Shown here piece by piece: positions 31,986 to 40,955 of a stretch of 64,000 nucleotides of DNA; the first letter of the stretch is position 1, and every line of letters begins with the position of its first letter. This DNA is from JBFMHP01 sp964557295 (GTDB lineage: Bacteria > Pseudomonadota > Gammaproteobacteria > RBG-16-57-12). The stretch spans positions 62,001-126,000 of the forward strand of contig CAZKZP010000002.1 of the NCBI GenBank assembly GCA_964557295.1. The letters are read 5' to 3'. Both the position numbers and the translations under genes were made by a program. The notes below the pieces were generated by a model. That model was given only the letters and a program-made list of their open reading frames with translations. It was not told where the DNA came from and did no database searches.

Positions 31986-32684
31986 ATGATGTCTATGCGT
32001 ATATTGGTGGTCGACGACGAGCCGGCCATCCGCGACATGCTCAGCTACAGCCTGAGCCAGTTCGGCTATGAAATCGCCACGGCCGAGGATGTCCGCGCGG
32101 CCCGACGTCTGCTGGCCGACCGCCTGCCGGATCTGATCCTGCTCGACTGGATGATGCCGGAGGTCAGCGGACCGGAATTCGCCCGCACCCTGAAGAAGGA
32201 CGAGGCGACCAAGCACATCCCGATCATCATGCTCACCGCCCGTGATGACGAGGCCGACAAGGTGCGCGGGCTGGAGATCGGCGCCGACGATTACATCACC
32301 AAGCCGTTTTCCACCCGCGAACTCTTTGCCCGGATCAAGGCGGTGCTGCGCCGTGTTGCGCCGCATGCCGAGGAGGATCAGATCGAGTTCCATGGCTTGA
32401 GCATCGACAAGGCGGGGCATCGGGTGACGGCGGCTGGGCAGTTGTTGGAATTGGGGCCGACGGAGTTCAAGCTGCTGTTGTTTTTTGTAACCCATCCCGA
32501 GCGGGTTTATACTCGCAGCCAATTGCTGGATCACGTATGGGGTAGTGGTGTGTATATCGAGGATCGCACGGTGGACGTCCACATCCGGCGCCTGCGCAAG
32601 GCGCTGGAGCCGGTGAGCCTGGAAAACTACGTGCAGACGGTTCGCGGCACCGGCTATCGTTTTTCCCACAGGTGTGAGACTTGA
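31986..32684 (+). CDS. phoB: Phosphate regulon response regulator PhoB
   Basis: A 232-residue OmpR-type regulator: receiver domain with ILVVDDEP, the phospho-acceptor in LILLDWMMPE, LTAR and the KPFS lysine motif, then a winged-helix domain ending VRGTGYRFS. It activates genes with PHO boxes when phosphate is scarce. The start could be ATG 31986, 31989 or 31995. Its stop overlaps the TTG start of phoR. The adjacent pst operon confirms the assignment over other OmpR regulators. Confidence 0.95.
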   Translation: MMSMRILVVDDEPAIRDMLSYSLSQFGYEIATAEDVRAARRLLADRLPDLILLDWMMPEVSGPEFARTLKKDEATKHIPIIMLTARDDEADKVRGLEIGADDYITKPFSTRELFARIKAVLRRVAPHAEEDQIEFHGLSIDKAGHRVTAAGQLLELGPTEFKLLLFFVTHPERVYTRSQLLDHVWGSGVYIEDRTVDVHIRRLRKALEPVSLENYVQTVRGTGYRFSHRCET

Positions 32685-33955
32685 TAAATCCCTGGTCGTT
32701 CGAGTTATGGCGCTTCACCGGACTGATCATCGCCGCCCTGCTGCTGGGCTGGGTGTTCCATGCCGTCAACGCCTTCTTGGTGGTGGCCTTGTTGGGCTAC
32801 GGAATCTGGCACCTGCGCCACCTGGCGCAGGTCGAGCTCTGGCTGCGCGAGGGCGCCCGCCAGCCGCCGCAGATCGGTGATAACGTCTGGGGGGCGATTT
32901 ATTACCACGTGCATCGCCTCCAGGAAAAAAATCTGCAAAGCAAGAAGCGGCTCACCGCGTATCTGAATCGATTCCATGAACTCAATGCCGCCCATCCGGA
33001 TGGCGTGGTGCTGCTGAAGGACGGCGTCGTGATCGAGTGGTTCAACGAAAGCGCCGCCCGGCTGCTGGGGCTGCGCATGTCGGCCGACCGCGGCCATCCC
33101 ATCGTCAATCTGGTGCGCGATCCGCGCTTCGTCGGCTATCTCACCGAGGGGGATTATTCCGAATCCATCGAGATCACCTCGCCGGGCAACGAGGCGGTGC
33201 ACATCTCCATCCGGCTCATACCTTATGGCACGAAACAATATCTGCTGGTGGTTCAGGATGTCACGCGCGTGCATCGCCTCGAACAGGTGCGGCGCGACTT
33301 CGTGGCCAACGTCTCGCACGAATTGCGCACGCCGCTGACGGTGCTGCGCGGTTATCTGGAGGCGATGCAGGACAGCGGCAGTCTCGACCCGCAACAGCAA
33401 AAGATGTTCGAGCAGATGCTCGCGCAGAGCGGGCGGATGCAGAGCATCGTGGAGGATCTGCTGTTGCTCTCGCGTCTCGAAAACGGGCCGGAGCCGGCCA
33501 AGACCCGTGTGGACGTGCCGGCGCTGCTCGAACGCATCCGGCAGGATGCCGTGGCCTTGAGCGGCGACAAGCATCACCGCATCACCCTGGAGGCCGCCGC
33601 CGGCTTGTGCATCGAAGGCAACGAAGGCGAGCTGATGAGCGCCTTGTCGAACATCGTGAACAATGCCGTGCGCTATACGCCGGAAGGCGGCGCGATCGCA
33701 ATGCGCTGGTACCGGGGCGAGGATGGCGTCTATTTCGATGTAAGGGACAGCGGCATCGGTATCCCGCAGGAGCATATCGCGCGCCTGACCGAGCGCTTCT
33801 ACCGCGTGGACGTCGGCCGCTCGCGGCAGAGCGGCGGCACGGGCCTGGGGCTGGCCATCGTCAAACATGTGCTGGAGCGCCACCATGCCGTGCTGACCAT
33901 CGAAAGCGAGCCGGGCAAGGGCAGTCTGTTCCGCTGCCGGTTTCCTGGGGAGTGA
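32681..33955 (+). CDS. phoR: Phosphate regulon sensor kinase PhoR
   Basis: A 424-residue membrane histidine kinase that phosphorylates PhoB. Order: two short N-terminal membrane helices, a cytosolic charged linker, a PAS domain (about 90-205), a HisKA domain with NVSHELRTPLTVL, and an ATPase domain with NIVNNAVRYTPEGG, DSGIGIP and GTGLGLAIV. There is no large periplasmic sensor, as usual for PhoR. The start is the TTG at 32681, coupled to the phoB stop (TTGA); no better in-frame ATG exists before the first helix. Confidence 0.95.
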   Translation: MINPWSFELWRFTGLIIAALLLGWVFHAVNAFLVVALLGYGIWHLRHLAQVELWLREGARQPPQIGDNVWGAIYYHVHRLQEKNLQSKKRLTAYLNRFHELNAAHPDGVVLLKDGVVIEWFNESAARLLGLRMSADRGHPIVNLVRDPRFVGYLTEGDYSESIEITSPGNEAVHISIRLIPYGTKQYLLVVQDVTRVHRLEQVRRDFVANVSHELRTPLTVLRGYLEAMQDSGSLDPQQQKMFEQMLAQSGRMQSIVEDLLLLSRLENGPEPAKTRVDVPALLERIRQDAVALSGDKHHRITLEAAAGLCIEGNEGELMSALSNIVNNAVRYTPEGGAIAMRWYRGEDGVYFDVRDSGIGIPQEHIARLTERFYRVDVGRSRQSGGTGLGLAIVKHVLERHHAVLTIESEPGKGSLFRCRFPGE

Positions 33956-33980
33956 CGCCCATCCTGCGGCCCTCGGGCCG

Positions 33981-34021
33981 CTGTCATAAATTCTTCACAT
34001 TTCTGTCATAGACTTTTCACA
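33981..34021 (+). promoter_or_regulatory. Two tandem PHO boxes upstream of pstS
   Basis: CTGTCATAAATTCTTCACA (33981-33999) and CTGTCATAGACTTTTCACA (34003-34021) are near-identical PhoB sites spaced exactly 22 bases apart, two helical turns. They end 66 bases before pstS, an ideal activator arrangement. Confidence 0.88.
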
Positions 34022-34087
34022 CTCGGCGGGGAGAATGCGCGGCATCAACACCATAACCCGTTATTCATCAGCATGAGGAGAAAGGTA

Positions 34088-35056
34088 ATGAAGAAAGCTA
34101 TTGTGAGTCTGCTGGGCGCTGGGCTTGCCCTGAGCGCCACCGCCCTGTGGGCGGAGTCCAAGGTGGACGCGGCCCTGCCGACGTATGCCAAGGCCAGTGG
34201 CGTGTCGGGCACCCTGAGCAGCGCGGGTTCTGATACCTTGGCCAACCTGATGACGCTCTGGGCCGAGGATTTCAAGCGGGCCTATCCCAATGTGAACATC
34301 CAGATTCAGGCCGCGGGTTCGTCCACCGCGCCGCCGGCGCTGACCGAGGGCACGTCCAACCTGGGGCCGATGAGCCGGGCGATGAAGGACAACGAAATCG
34401 AGGCCTTCGAGAAGAAGCACGGGTACAAACCCACCGCGATCCGTGTGGCGGTCGATGCCCTGGCGGTATTCGTGCACAAGGACAACCCGCTCAAGGGGCT
34501 GACGATTCAGCAGGCGGATGCCTTGTTCTCTTCCACCCGCAAATGCGGTGGCGCGAAAGACATCGTCCGCTGGGGCGACCTGGGGCTGACGGGTGATTGG
34601 GTCAAGCGTGACATCCAGCTCTTCGGCCGCAATTCCGTTTCCGGGACCTATGGCTACTTCAAGGATCACGCCCTCTGTAAAGGTGACTTCAAGAGCAATG
34701 TAAATGAGCAGCCGGGTTCTGCCTCGGTGGTGCAATCGGTCACGGCGTCCCTGAACGCGGTGGGCTACTCCGGCATCGGTTACAAGACCGCCGGTGTGAA
34801 GGCCGTTCCCCTGGCCAAGAAAGAGGGTGAAGCCTTTGTGGATGCCACCACCGAGAAGGCCATGAGCGGGGAATATCCGCTGGCGCGCTTCCTCTACATC
34901 TACGTGAACAAGCACCCCAACAAGCCCCTGCCGCCGCTGGAGCGCGAGTTCATCAAGATGGTGCTCTCCAAGAGCGGTCAGGAAGTGGTGGTCAAGGACG
35001 GGTACATCCCGGTCCCGGTCAGCGTGGTCGAGAAAGAGATCAAGAAGCTGGACTGA
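34088..35056 (+). CDS. pstS: Phosphate-binding periplasmic protein PstS
   Basis: A 322-residue phosphate-binding component of the Pst transporter. Signal peptide ends near ATALWAES; the phosphate loop region AAGSSTAPPAL and the GRNSVSGTYGYF segment are typical of the PstS subgroup common in aquatic proteobacteria. ATG 34088 follows GAGGAGAAAGG; the ATG at 34073 overlaps that ribosome site. Twin PHO boxes precede it, and a stem-loop after the gene probably lets pstS be made in excess over the membrane components. Confidence 0.95.
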   Translation: MKKAIVSLLGAGLALSATALWAESKVDAALPTYAKASGVSGTLSSAGSDTLANLMTLWAEDFKRAYPNVNIQIQAAGSSTAPPALTEGTSNLGPMSRAMKDNEIEAFEKKHGYKPTAIRVAVDALAVFVHKDNPLKGLTIQQADALFSSTRKCGGAKDIVRWGDLGLTGDWVKRDIQLFGRNSVSGTYGYFKDHALCKGDFKSNVNEQPGSASVVQSVTASLNAVGYSGIGYKTAGVKAVPLAKKEGEAFVDATTEKAMSGEYPLARFLYIYVNKHPNKPLPPLEREFIKMVLSKSGQEVVVKDGYIPVPVSVVEKEIKKLD

Positions 35057-35073
35057 CGCCTAGGATGACCTCA

Positions 35074-35100
35074 CGACAACCCCGCCATGCGGGGTTGTCG
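35074..35100 (+). terminator. Stem-loop between pstS and pstC
   Basis: A perfect 11-bp stem CGACAACCCCG/CGGGGTTGTCG with a 5-base loop begins 17 bases after pstS. It lacks a T-run, so partial termination or 3'-end protection of pstS mRNA is more likely than full termination. Confidence 0.65.
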
Positions 35101-35145
35101 CGTTCCAGACGCAGCAAACCCGCGGGGGAAGGCGCCATGGAATTT

Positions 35146-35163
35146 CTGTCATAATTCTGTCAT
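35146..35163 (+). promoter_or_regulatory. PHO box upstream of pstC
   Basis: CTGTCATAATTCTGTCAT consists of two perfect CTGTCAT repeats 11 bases apart, the canonical PHO box. It suggests a second PhoB-dependent promoter for pstCAB-phoU. Confidence 0.85.
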
Positions 35164-35216
35164 ATTACAGCGCTATCTTACGCCGTCCCATGTCCAACTC
35201 CAGGTAGCGCCTGCCG

Positions 35217-37460
35217 ATGATGACACCCGCAAGATCCGATCGCATGAGAACGTGGCGCAACCTCAAGGACGGCGCGGCCAAATATTTGGTCACCGTGGGC
35301 GGCATGAGCACGATCATCGCCATTCTCCTGATCTTTTTCTATCTCTTCTATGTCGTATTCCCGCTGTTCAGCGGCGCGGAAATCACGCGTATTGCCAGTT
35401 TCGCCGCGCCTGGCCCGGCGGAGGACAAGACCGTGTATCTGGCCATGGAGGAGCAGGCCGAGATCGGCGCGCGGTTTACCGCCAAAGGCGAGGCGGTGTT
35501 CTTCCGCCTCAAGGACGGCGCCGTCATCGATCGTAAGGCATTGCCTATCCCGGCCGGCGCGTCCATCACCTCATTTGCCAAGGGCGAGAAGACACGGGCG
35601 CTCGTCGCGTATGGCCTGGCCGATGGACGTGCCGTGGTGGCGCGCCACACCTATGGCCTCTCATACCCGGACAACAAGCGGATGATCACACCCGGCATCG
35701 AATTCCCGCTGGGCGAGGCGCCGATCGTGGTGGACCCGGCGGGCGCGGCGCTCACCCAGCTGGCCGTGCAGCAAGGGGAAGAGGGGGCGACGCTCGTCGC
35801 TGCCACCGCGGATGGCCGCTTGGTGATGACGTATTTCACCATCGAACAATCCTTCCTCGATGACACGATGACCATGTCCCAGGCGAGCGTGCTCATCGCG
35901 GAGCACCCGCATGGCATCGGCCGCCTGCTGCTCGACTATGAGCAGCGTAAGCTCTATGCGGTGGACGAGAAGGGCGAGCTGAGTTACTACGATATCTCGA
36001 ACAAGGAAGCTCCCGCGCTGATTCAACGCCTGAACGTGGTCGAGGCCGGGCGCGCGCTGGCATCCCTGGAATTTCTGATCGGCCACACCTCGCTGCTGGT
36101 GGGGGATTCCGCCGGAACCATTGCCCAGTGGTTCCCGGTGCGCGATGAAAACAACAACATGATGCTGACCAAGATCCGTGAATTTTCCATGCGCGAATCC
36201 CCTGTGGGCGCCTTGTCGGCGGAATATGGGCGCAAGGGCTTCCTCGCGGTCGACGGCAAGGGGAATGTGGGGATCTTTCACGCGACCTCGGAGCGCACCC
36301 TCCTGATCGAGCGGGTGGGCAAGATGCCGCTGTTGCAGGTCGCCGTGGCCCCGCGCGCCGATGCCATGTTGATCGAGGCGGCCGATCACACGATCCATTT
36401 CTGGGAGGTCAAGAACAAGCACCCCGAGGTCTCCTGGAAGGCGCTCTGGGGCAAGGTCTGGTACGAGCATTATGAAAAGCCGGATTACGTCTGGCAGTCG
36501 TCCTCCTCCAGCAATGATTTCGAGCCGAAGTACAGCCTGGTGCCGATCTCGTTCGGCACGATCAAGGCCGCCTTCTATGCCATGCTGATCGCCATGCCAT
36601 TGGCGATCCTCGGGGCGATTTACACCGCGTATTTCATGTCCGCCAGGATGCGCCGCATCGTCAAGCCCAGTGTCGAGATCATGGAGGCCTTGCCCACGGT
36701 CATCCTTGGCTTCCTGGCCGGTTTGTGGCTGGCGCCGTTTCTGGAGAAGAATCTCCCGGGGGTATTCAGTCTGTTGATCCTGTTGCCCATCGGCATCATT
36801 GGGGTCGCGTTTCTGTGGCAGCACGCCCCGCGCCGCCTGCGGCACGCCGTGCCGGAGGGCTGGGAGGCGGCGTTGCTGCTGCCGGTGATCTTGTTGCTGG
36901 GCTGGGGCGCCTTGGGCTCCAGTCCGTATGTGGAGGAGGCGCTGTTTCACGGCGATATCCGCAGCTGGCTGACCAACGAGATGGGTATCGATTTCGATCA
37001 GCGCAACTCCTTGGTCGTGGGGCTGGCCATGGGGTTTGCGGTGGTGCCGATGGTGTTCTCGATTGCCGAAGACGCCGTCTTCGGCGTGCCGCGCCACCTG
37101 AGTCATGGCTCATTGGCCTTGGGCGCGACGCCCTGGCAGACGATGGTCCGCGTGGTGCTGTTGACCGCCAGCCCTGGCATCTTCTCGGCAATCATGATCG
37201 GTGTCGGCCGTGCGGTCGGCGAGACCATGATCGTGCTGATGGCCACCGGCAACACCCCGGTGATGGACTTCAGCATCTTCCAGGGGCTGCGCACCCTGTC
37301 GGCCAACATCGCGGTGGAGATGCCCGAGTCGGAGGTCAGCAGTACACACTATCGCCTGCTCTTCCTCGCGGCGCTGGTGCTGTTCGCCTTTACTTTTTTC
37401 TTCAACACCATTGCGGAGCTGGTGCGTCAGCGGCTGCGCAAGAAATACAGCTCACTCTAA
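35217..37460 (+). CDS. pstC: Phosphate ABC transporter permease PstC, long form
   Basis: A 747-residue permease. After one N-terminal helix (about 25-50) comes a large extramembrane domain of about 390 residues with repeated beta-strand character. The permease core (about 445-747) follows, with the family motif GRAVGETMIVLMATGNTP. The E. coli protein is about 319 residues; long PstC proteins of this layout occur in other proteobacteria. The N-terminal insert is of unknown role. ATG 35217 or 35220 is the start. pstA follows 9 bases later. Confidence 0.93.
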   Translation: MMTPARSDRMRTWRNLKDGAAKYLVTVGGMSTIIAILLIFFYLFYVVFPLFSGAEITRIASFAAPGPAEDKTVYLAMEEQAEIGARFTAKGEAVFFRLKDGAVIDRKALPIPAGASITSFAKGEKTRALVAYGLADGRAVVARHTYGLSYPDNKRMITPGIEFPLGEAPIVVDPAGAALTQLAVQQGEEGATLVAATADGRLVMTYFTIEQSFLDDTMTMSQASVLIAEHPHGIGRLLLDYEQRKLYAVDEKGELSYYDISNKEAPALIQRLNVVEAGRALASLEFLIGHTSLLVGDSAGTIAQWFPVRDENNNMMLTKIREFSMRESPVGALSAEYGRKGFLAVDGKGNVGIFHATSERTLLIERVGKMPLLQVAVAPRADAMLIEAADHTIHFWEVKNKHPEVSWKALWGKVWYEHYEKPDYVWQSSSSSNDFEPKYSLVPISFGTIKAAFYAMLIAMPLAILGAIYTAYFMSARMRRIVKPSVEIMEALPTVILGFLAGLWLAPFLEKNLPGVFSLLILLPIGIIGVAFLWQHAPRRLRHAVPEGWEAALLLPVILLLGWGALGSSPYVEEALFHGDIRSWLTNEMGIDFDQRNSLVVGLAMGFAVVPMVFSIAEDAVFGVPRHLSHGSLALGATPWQTMVRVVLLTASPGIFSAIMIGVGRAVGETMIVLMATGNTPVMDFSIFQGLRTLSANIAVEMPESEVSSTHYRLLFLAALVLFAFTFFFNTIAELVRQRLRKKYSSL

Positions 37461-37469
37461 AAGACAACT

Positions 37470-39171
37470 ATGGCGAAGATCACGTTCAAAGATTGGTGGA
37501 AGTCCGGTTCTCCCGGGATCTGGCTCTGCGGGGGGGCGGTCAGCATCTCCTTGTTGATGGTCTTCGGGGTGCTGGCCTTGATCATGTTCAAGGGCCTGAG
37601 CTATTTCTGGCCCGCGGATCTGGCCCAGCTGGAGTACCGCGCGTCGGGCGAGCAGACCGTGATGCTCGGTGAGTTTCACGAACACGAAATGGTGCCGGCC
37701 GTGCAGCTGCGCTCCGCCGGTCTCGAGGTCGAGGAAGGCCCGGAGTTCGTCAAGCGCTATCTGTTCAAGGTTGGCAACCGCGATGTGTACGGGCAGGACT
37801 TCCGCTGGATCATCGAGCCGCACATCGTCTCGCGCAGTTATCCCACCGAGATGATGGTGGTGGAACGGCGTGAGTGGGGCAATTTCTTCGGCACCCTGCG
37901 CGGCGTGAAGGAGCGCGATGCGGTCATCGCTGAAGGGGAGGCGGCCCGCGCAGCGCTCAAGCCGCGCCTGGAGCGCGCCCTGGAGCTCAACGAGAAGATC
38001 CGGCGCATCGAAAAGCGCGAGATCGGCGCCATCAATTACGGGATGGAGCGCCTGCGCCTGGAGAAGCGCGGTCTTGAACTCGATGAGGTCAGCGATCCCG
38101 CCGCCTATGCGAAGATCGAAGAGCGCAAGGCCGAGCTGCAAAATGAGTATGAAAAACTCCAGAAAGCCCTGGCAGGTCTGTATGAAGAGGTCGACCGCGA
38201 CAGCATCGTGCTGGCCACCGTGGATGGCCAGGAGCGCACCGTTCCGCTCGCCAAGGTGGTCCGCGTCTATTATCCGAACCAGATGAGTGTGCTTGGCAAA
38301 TCAGGCCACTATCTGACCAAGGTGTGGGAATTCGTCAGCGACGAACCCCGCGAGGCCAACACGGAAGGCGGGATCTTCCCGGCGATCTTCGGAACCGTGG
38401 TGATGGTCATGATCATGACGGTGTTTGTCACTCCGCTGGGCGTGGTGGCGGCGGTGTACCTGCGTGAATACGCCAAACAAGGCACCTTGACGCAGATCAT
38501 CCGCATTTCGGTCAACAACCTCGCCGGCGTGCCCGCCATCGTCTATGGTGTGTTCGGCCTGGGATTCTTCGTCTACTTCTTGGGCGGATCTGTGGATCAG
38601 ATGTTCTTCCCCGAGGCCTTGCCGGCGCCGACATTCGGCACGCCCGNNNNNNNNNNCACCATAGACGATGGCGGGCACGCCCGGCCTGCTGTGGTCATCC
38701 CTCACCCTGGCCCTGCTGACGCTGCCGGTGGTGATAGTGGCGACCGAAGAGGGGCTGACGCGTATCCCCCGCTCGGTGCGCGAGGGCAGTCTGGCCCTAG
38801 GCGCGACCAAAGCGGAGACGCTCTGGCGCATCGTGATCCCCATGGCCAGCCCGGCGCTGATGACCGGGCTGATCCTGGCCGTGGCGCGCGCCGCCGGTGA
38901 AGTGGCGCCGCTGATGCTGGTCGGCGTGGTCAAGCTGGCGCCCTCGCTGCCGCTGGATGCCGACTCCCCCTACCTGCATCTTGACCGGAAGTTTATGCAT
39001 CTTGGCTTTCATATCTATGACGTCGGCTTCCAAAGCCCGAACGTGGAGGCGGCCCGTCCGCTGGTCTACGCAACGGCTCTGTTGCTGGTCGTGGTCATCG
39101 TCGTGCTCAACCTCACGGCGATCGCCATTCGAAATCGGCTGCGCGAAAAATATCGCGCACTTGAAGGTTAG
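37470..39171 (+). CDS. pstA: Phosphate ABC transporter permease PstA, long form, broken by an assembly artefact
   Basis: Permease partner of PstC. Codons up to GTP at about 38637-38646 encode an N-terminal helix, a long charged coiled domain (about 100-270) and the first core helices. After ten N and about 27 odd bases the frame resumes at GTPGLLWSSLTLALL, through the AARAAGEVAPLMLVGVV region, to the end. GGCACGCCCG occurs on both sides of the break (38637-38646 and 38674-38683). Collapsing the duplicate gives one 554-residue PstA with no missing residues. The gene is therefore probably intact in the organism. The pieces as given do not read through in one frame. Confidence 0.9.
38647..38656. 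other. Assembly gap (10 N) inside pstA
   Basis: Ten ambiguous bases. The following 25 bases (38657-38681) are the exact reverse complement of 38526-38550 within the same gene, a fold-back chimera signature at a contig end. Confidence 0.95.
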
Positions 39172-39182
39172 CAGGTGGAAAA

Positions 39183-40019
39183 ATGAGCAATTCGACAACC
39201 ATGACACACGGCATCAATCTGGAAACACTGAAACGCGGCACCGAGCGCCTCAAACTCAGTGAAGAAGTGATCGCAATCCAGGTCAAGGAGCTGCGTCTTT
39301 TCTATGGAGACAAGCAGGCGCTGAACGGAATCGATATGCACATCCCCAAGCATCGCGTCACCGCCTTCATCGGTCCGTCGGGATGCGGCAAGTCGACACT
39401 GCTGCGCTGCTTCAATCGCATGAACGATCTGGTCGACGGTACTCGCGTCGAGGGCAAGATTCTGCTCGAAGGTCAGAACATCTACGACAAGTCAGTCAAT
39501 GTCGCTGACTTGCGCCGCCGTGTCGGCATGGTGTTCCAGAAGCCGAACCCCTTTCCGAAATCGATCTATGAAAATGTCGCGTATGGCCTGCGCCTGCAGG
39601 GGGTGAAGGATCGCCGCATGCTGGATGAGGTGGTGGAGAAGTCGCTGCGCGGGGCCGCGCTGTGGGATGAGGTGAAGGACCGGCTGCACGACAGCGCCAT
39701 GGGGCTGTCCGGCGGGCAGCAGCAACGCCTGGTCATCGCTCGGGCCATCGCGGTGGAGCCGGAGATGATCCTGCTCGATGAGCCGGCCTCCGCGCTCGAC
39801 CCCATCTCCACCCTCAAGATCGAAGAGCTCATCTATGCTTTGAAGGATCGCTACACCATTCTCATCGTCACCCATAACATGCAGCAGGCGGCGCGCGTGT
39901 CAGACTACACCGCGTTCATGTACATGGGCGATTTGATCGAATACGCCGATACCGATACATTGTTCACTAACCCTCGTCAAAAGCAGACCGAGGATTATAT
40001 TACCGGCCGTTACGGTTGA
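39183..40019 (+). CDS. pstB: Phosphate ABC transporter ATPase PstB
   Basis: A 278-residue ATPase of the Pst transporter with Walker A GPSGCGKST, signature LSGGQQQRLVIARAI, Walker B ILLDEPASALDP and the PstB-specific NPFPKSIYENVAYGLR segment. It has a 25-residue N-terminal extension compared with E. coli; ATG 39183 is preceded by AGGTGGAAAA. It is 11 bases from pstA. Confidence 0.97.
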   Translation: MSNSTTMTHGINLETLKRGTERLKLSEEVIAIQVKELRLFYGDKQALNGIDMHIPKHRVTAFIGPSGCGKSTLLRCFNRMNDLVDGTRVEGKILLEGQNIYDKSVNVADLRRRVGMVFQKPNPFPKSIYENVAYGLRLQGVKDRRMLDEVVEKSLRGAALWDEVKDRLHDSAMGLSGGQQQRLVIARAIAVEPEMILLDEPASALDPISTLKIEELIYALKDRYTILIVTHNMQQAARVSDYTAFMYMGDLIEYADTDTLFTNPRQKQTEDYITGRYG

Positions 40020-40048
40020 TGCGGCCGGTGTTTCCAAGGGGATAGGTC

Positions 40049-40750
40049 ATGGATAAATTAGATATTGGGCATCACATTTCGCAGCGTTATAACGAGGACC
40101 TGGAGAACATCCGCAATCGTGTCCTGGCCATGGGCGGCCTGGTCGAGAAACAGCTCGAAGATGCCATCACCGCGCTGGTGAAGAATGATAGTCAGCTGGC
40201 CGAGCAGGTCATCAACAATGACTATAAGATCAACGCCCTGGAAGTCGCCATCGACGAGAACTGCACTCAGATCCTCGCCCGGCGTCAGCCGGCCGCCAGC
40301 GATCTGCGGCTGATTGTCGCCATCATCAAGACCATCACGGATCTCGAGCGCATGGGCGATGAGGCGGAAAAGATCGCTCGCATGGCGGCGCAGCTCTCCG
40401 GGATGGAGCGCGGCAAGGAAGGCTATAACGAAATCGAGAATCTTGGCGATCATGTGCGCCGGATGTTGCACGACACGCTGGACGCCTTTGCCCGCACCGA
40501 TGTCTCAGCGGCGATCCGAGTGGCGCAGGAAGACACCAAGGTCGACCGGGAGTATGAGGCGCTGATGCGCCAGTTGATGACCTATATGATGGAAGACTCG
40601 CGCAGTATCCGGCGCGTCCTCGATCTGATGTGGGCCGCGCGCGCGCTGGAGCGCATCGGTGACCATTCCAGCAATATGTGCGAATACATCATTTACTTGG
40701 TGATGGGCAAGGATGTGCGGCATACCAGCCTGGACCAGATTCAGGAATAA
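40049..40750 (+). CDS. phoU: Phosphate signalling protein PhoU
   Basis: A 233-residue protein with two PhoU three-helix repeats, visible as the DLRLIVAIIKTITDLERMGDEAEKIA and LMWAARALERIGDHSSNMCEYI metal-binding segments (E/D-x-E-R-x-GD). It couples Pst transporter state to PhoR and closes the pst operon. ATG 40049 follows AAGGGGATAG. Confidence 0.96.
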   Translation: MDKLDIGHHISQRYNEDLENIRNRVLAMGGLVEKQLEDAITALVKNDSQLAEQVINNDYKINALEVAIDENCTQILARRQPAASDLRLIVAIIKTITDLERMGDEAEKIARMAAQLSGMERGKEGYNEIENLGDHVRRMLHDTLDAFARTDVSAAIRVAQEDTKVDREYEALMRQLMTYMMEDSRSIRRVLDLMWAARALERIGDHSSNMCEYIIYLVMGKDVRHTSLDQIQE

Positions 40751-40894
40751 GCCGGGGCGCAATTCGACCGCTCCAGTTCTTTCTTTCGTTAGACACCGGC
40801 TGCCGAGGCAGCCGGGTGCCTCTGGCATCGAAGCCGCGCGGTCGCTGTCTTGGGCCGCATCCAGGTAGGCTTGCACTGTGGGCGAGGTGGTGAA

Positions 40895-40929
40895 AACAAG
40901 AAGGCCGGTATGAAACCGGCCTTCTTGTT
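40895..40929. terminator. Strong bidirectional terminator
   Basis: A perfect 15-bp stem AACAAGAAGGCCGGT/ACCGGCCTTCTTGTT with a 5-base loop lies between the convergent phoU and pentahaem cytochrome genes. A shorter CCGGCTGC/GCAGCCGG hairpin at 40796-40815 sits nearer phoU. Otherwise the 205-base spacer holds nothing I can identify. Confidence 0.88.
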
Positions 40930-40955
40930 TGTTGGCTATCGAACAGCCTGGAGGC

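Noticed and set aside
32066..32260. Minus-strand small frame opposite phoB
   Set aside because: Serine/arginine-rich shadow of the receiver domain coding sequence with no independent evidence.
37470..38900. PstA as a frameshifted pseudogene or fusion protein
   Set aside because: The reading frame beyond the N run is a product of the chimeric junction; collapsing the duplicated GGCACGCCCG restores a normal PstA.
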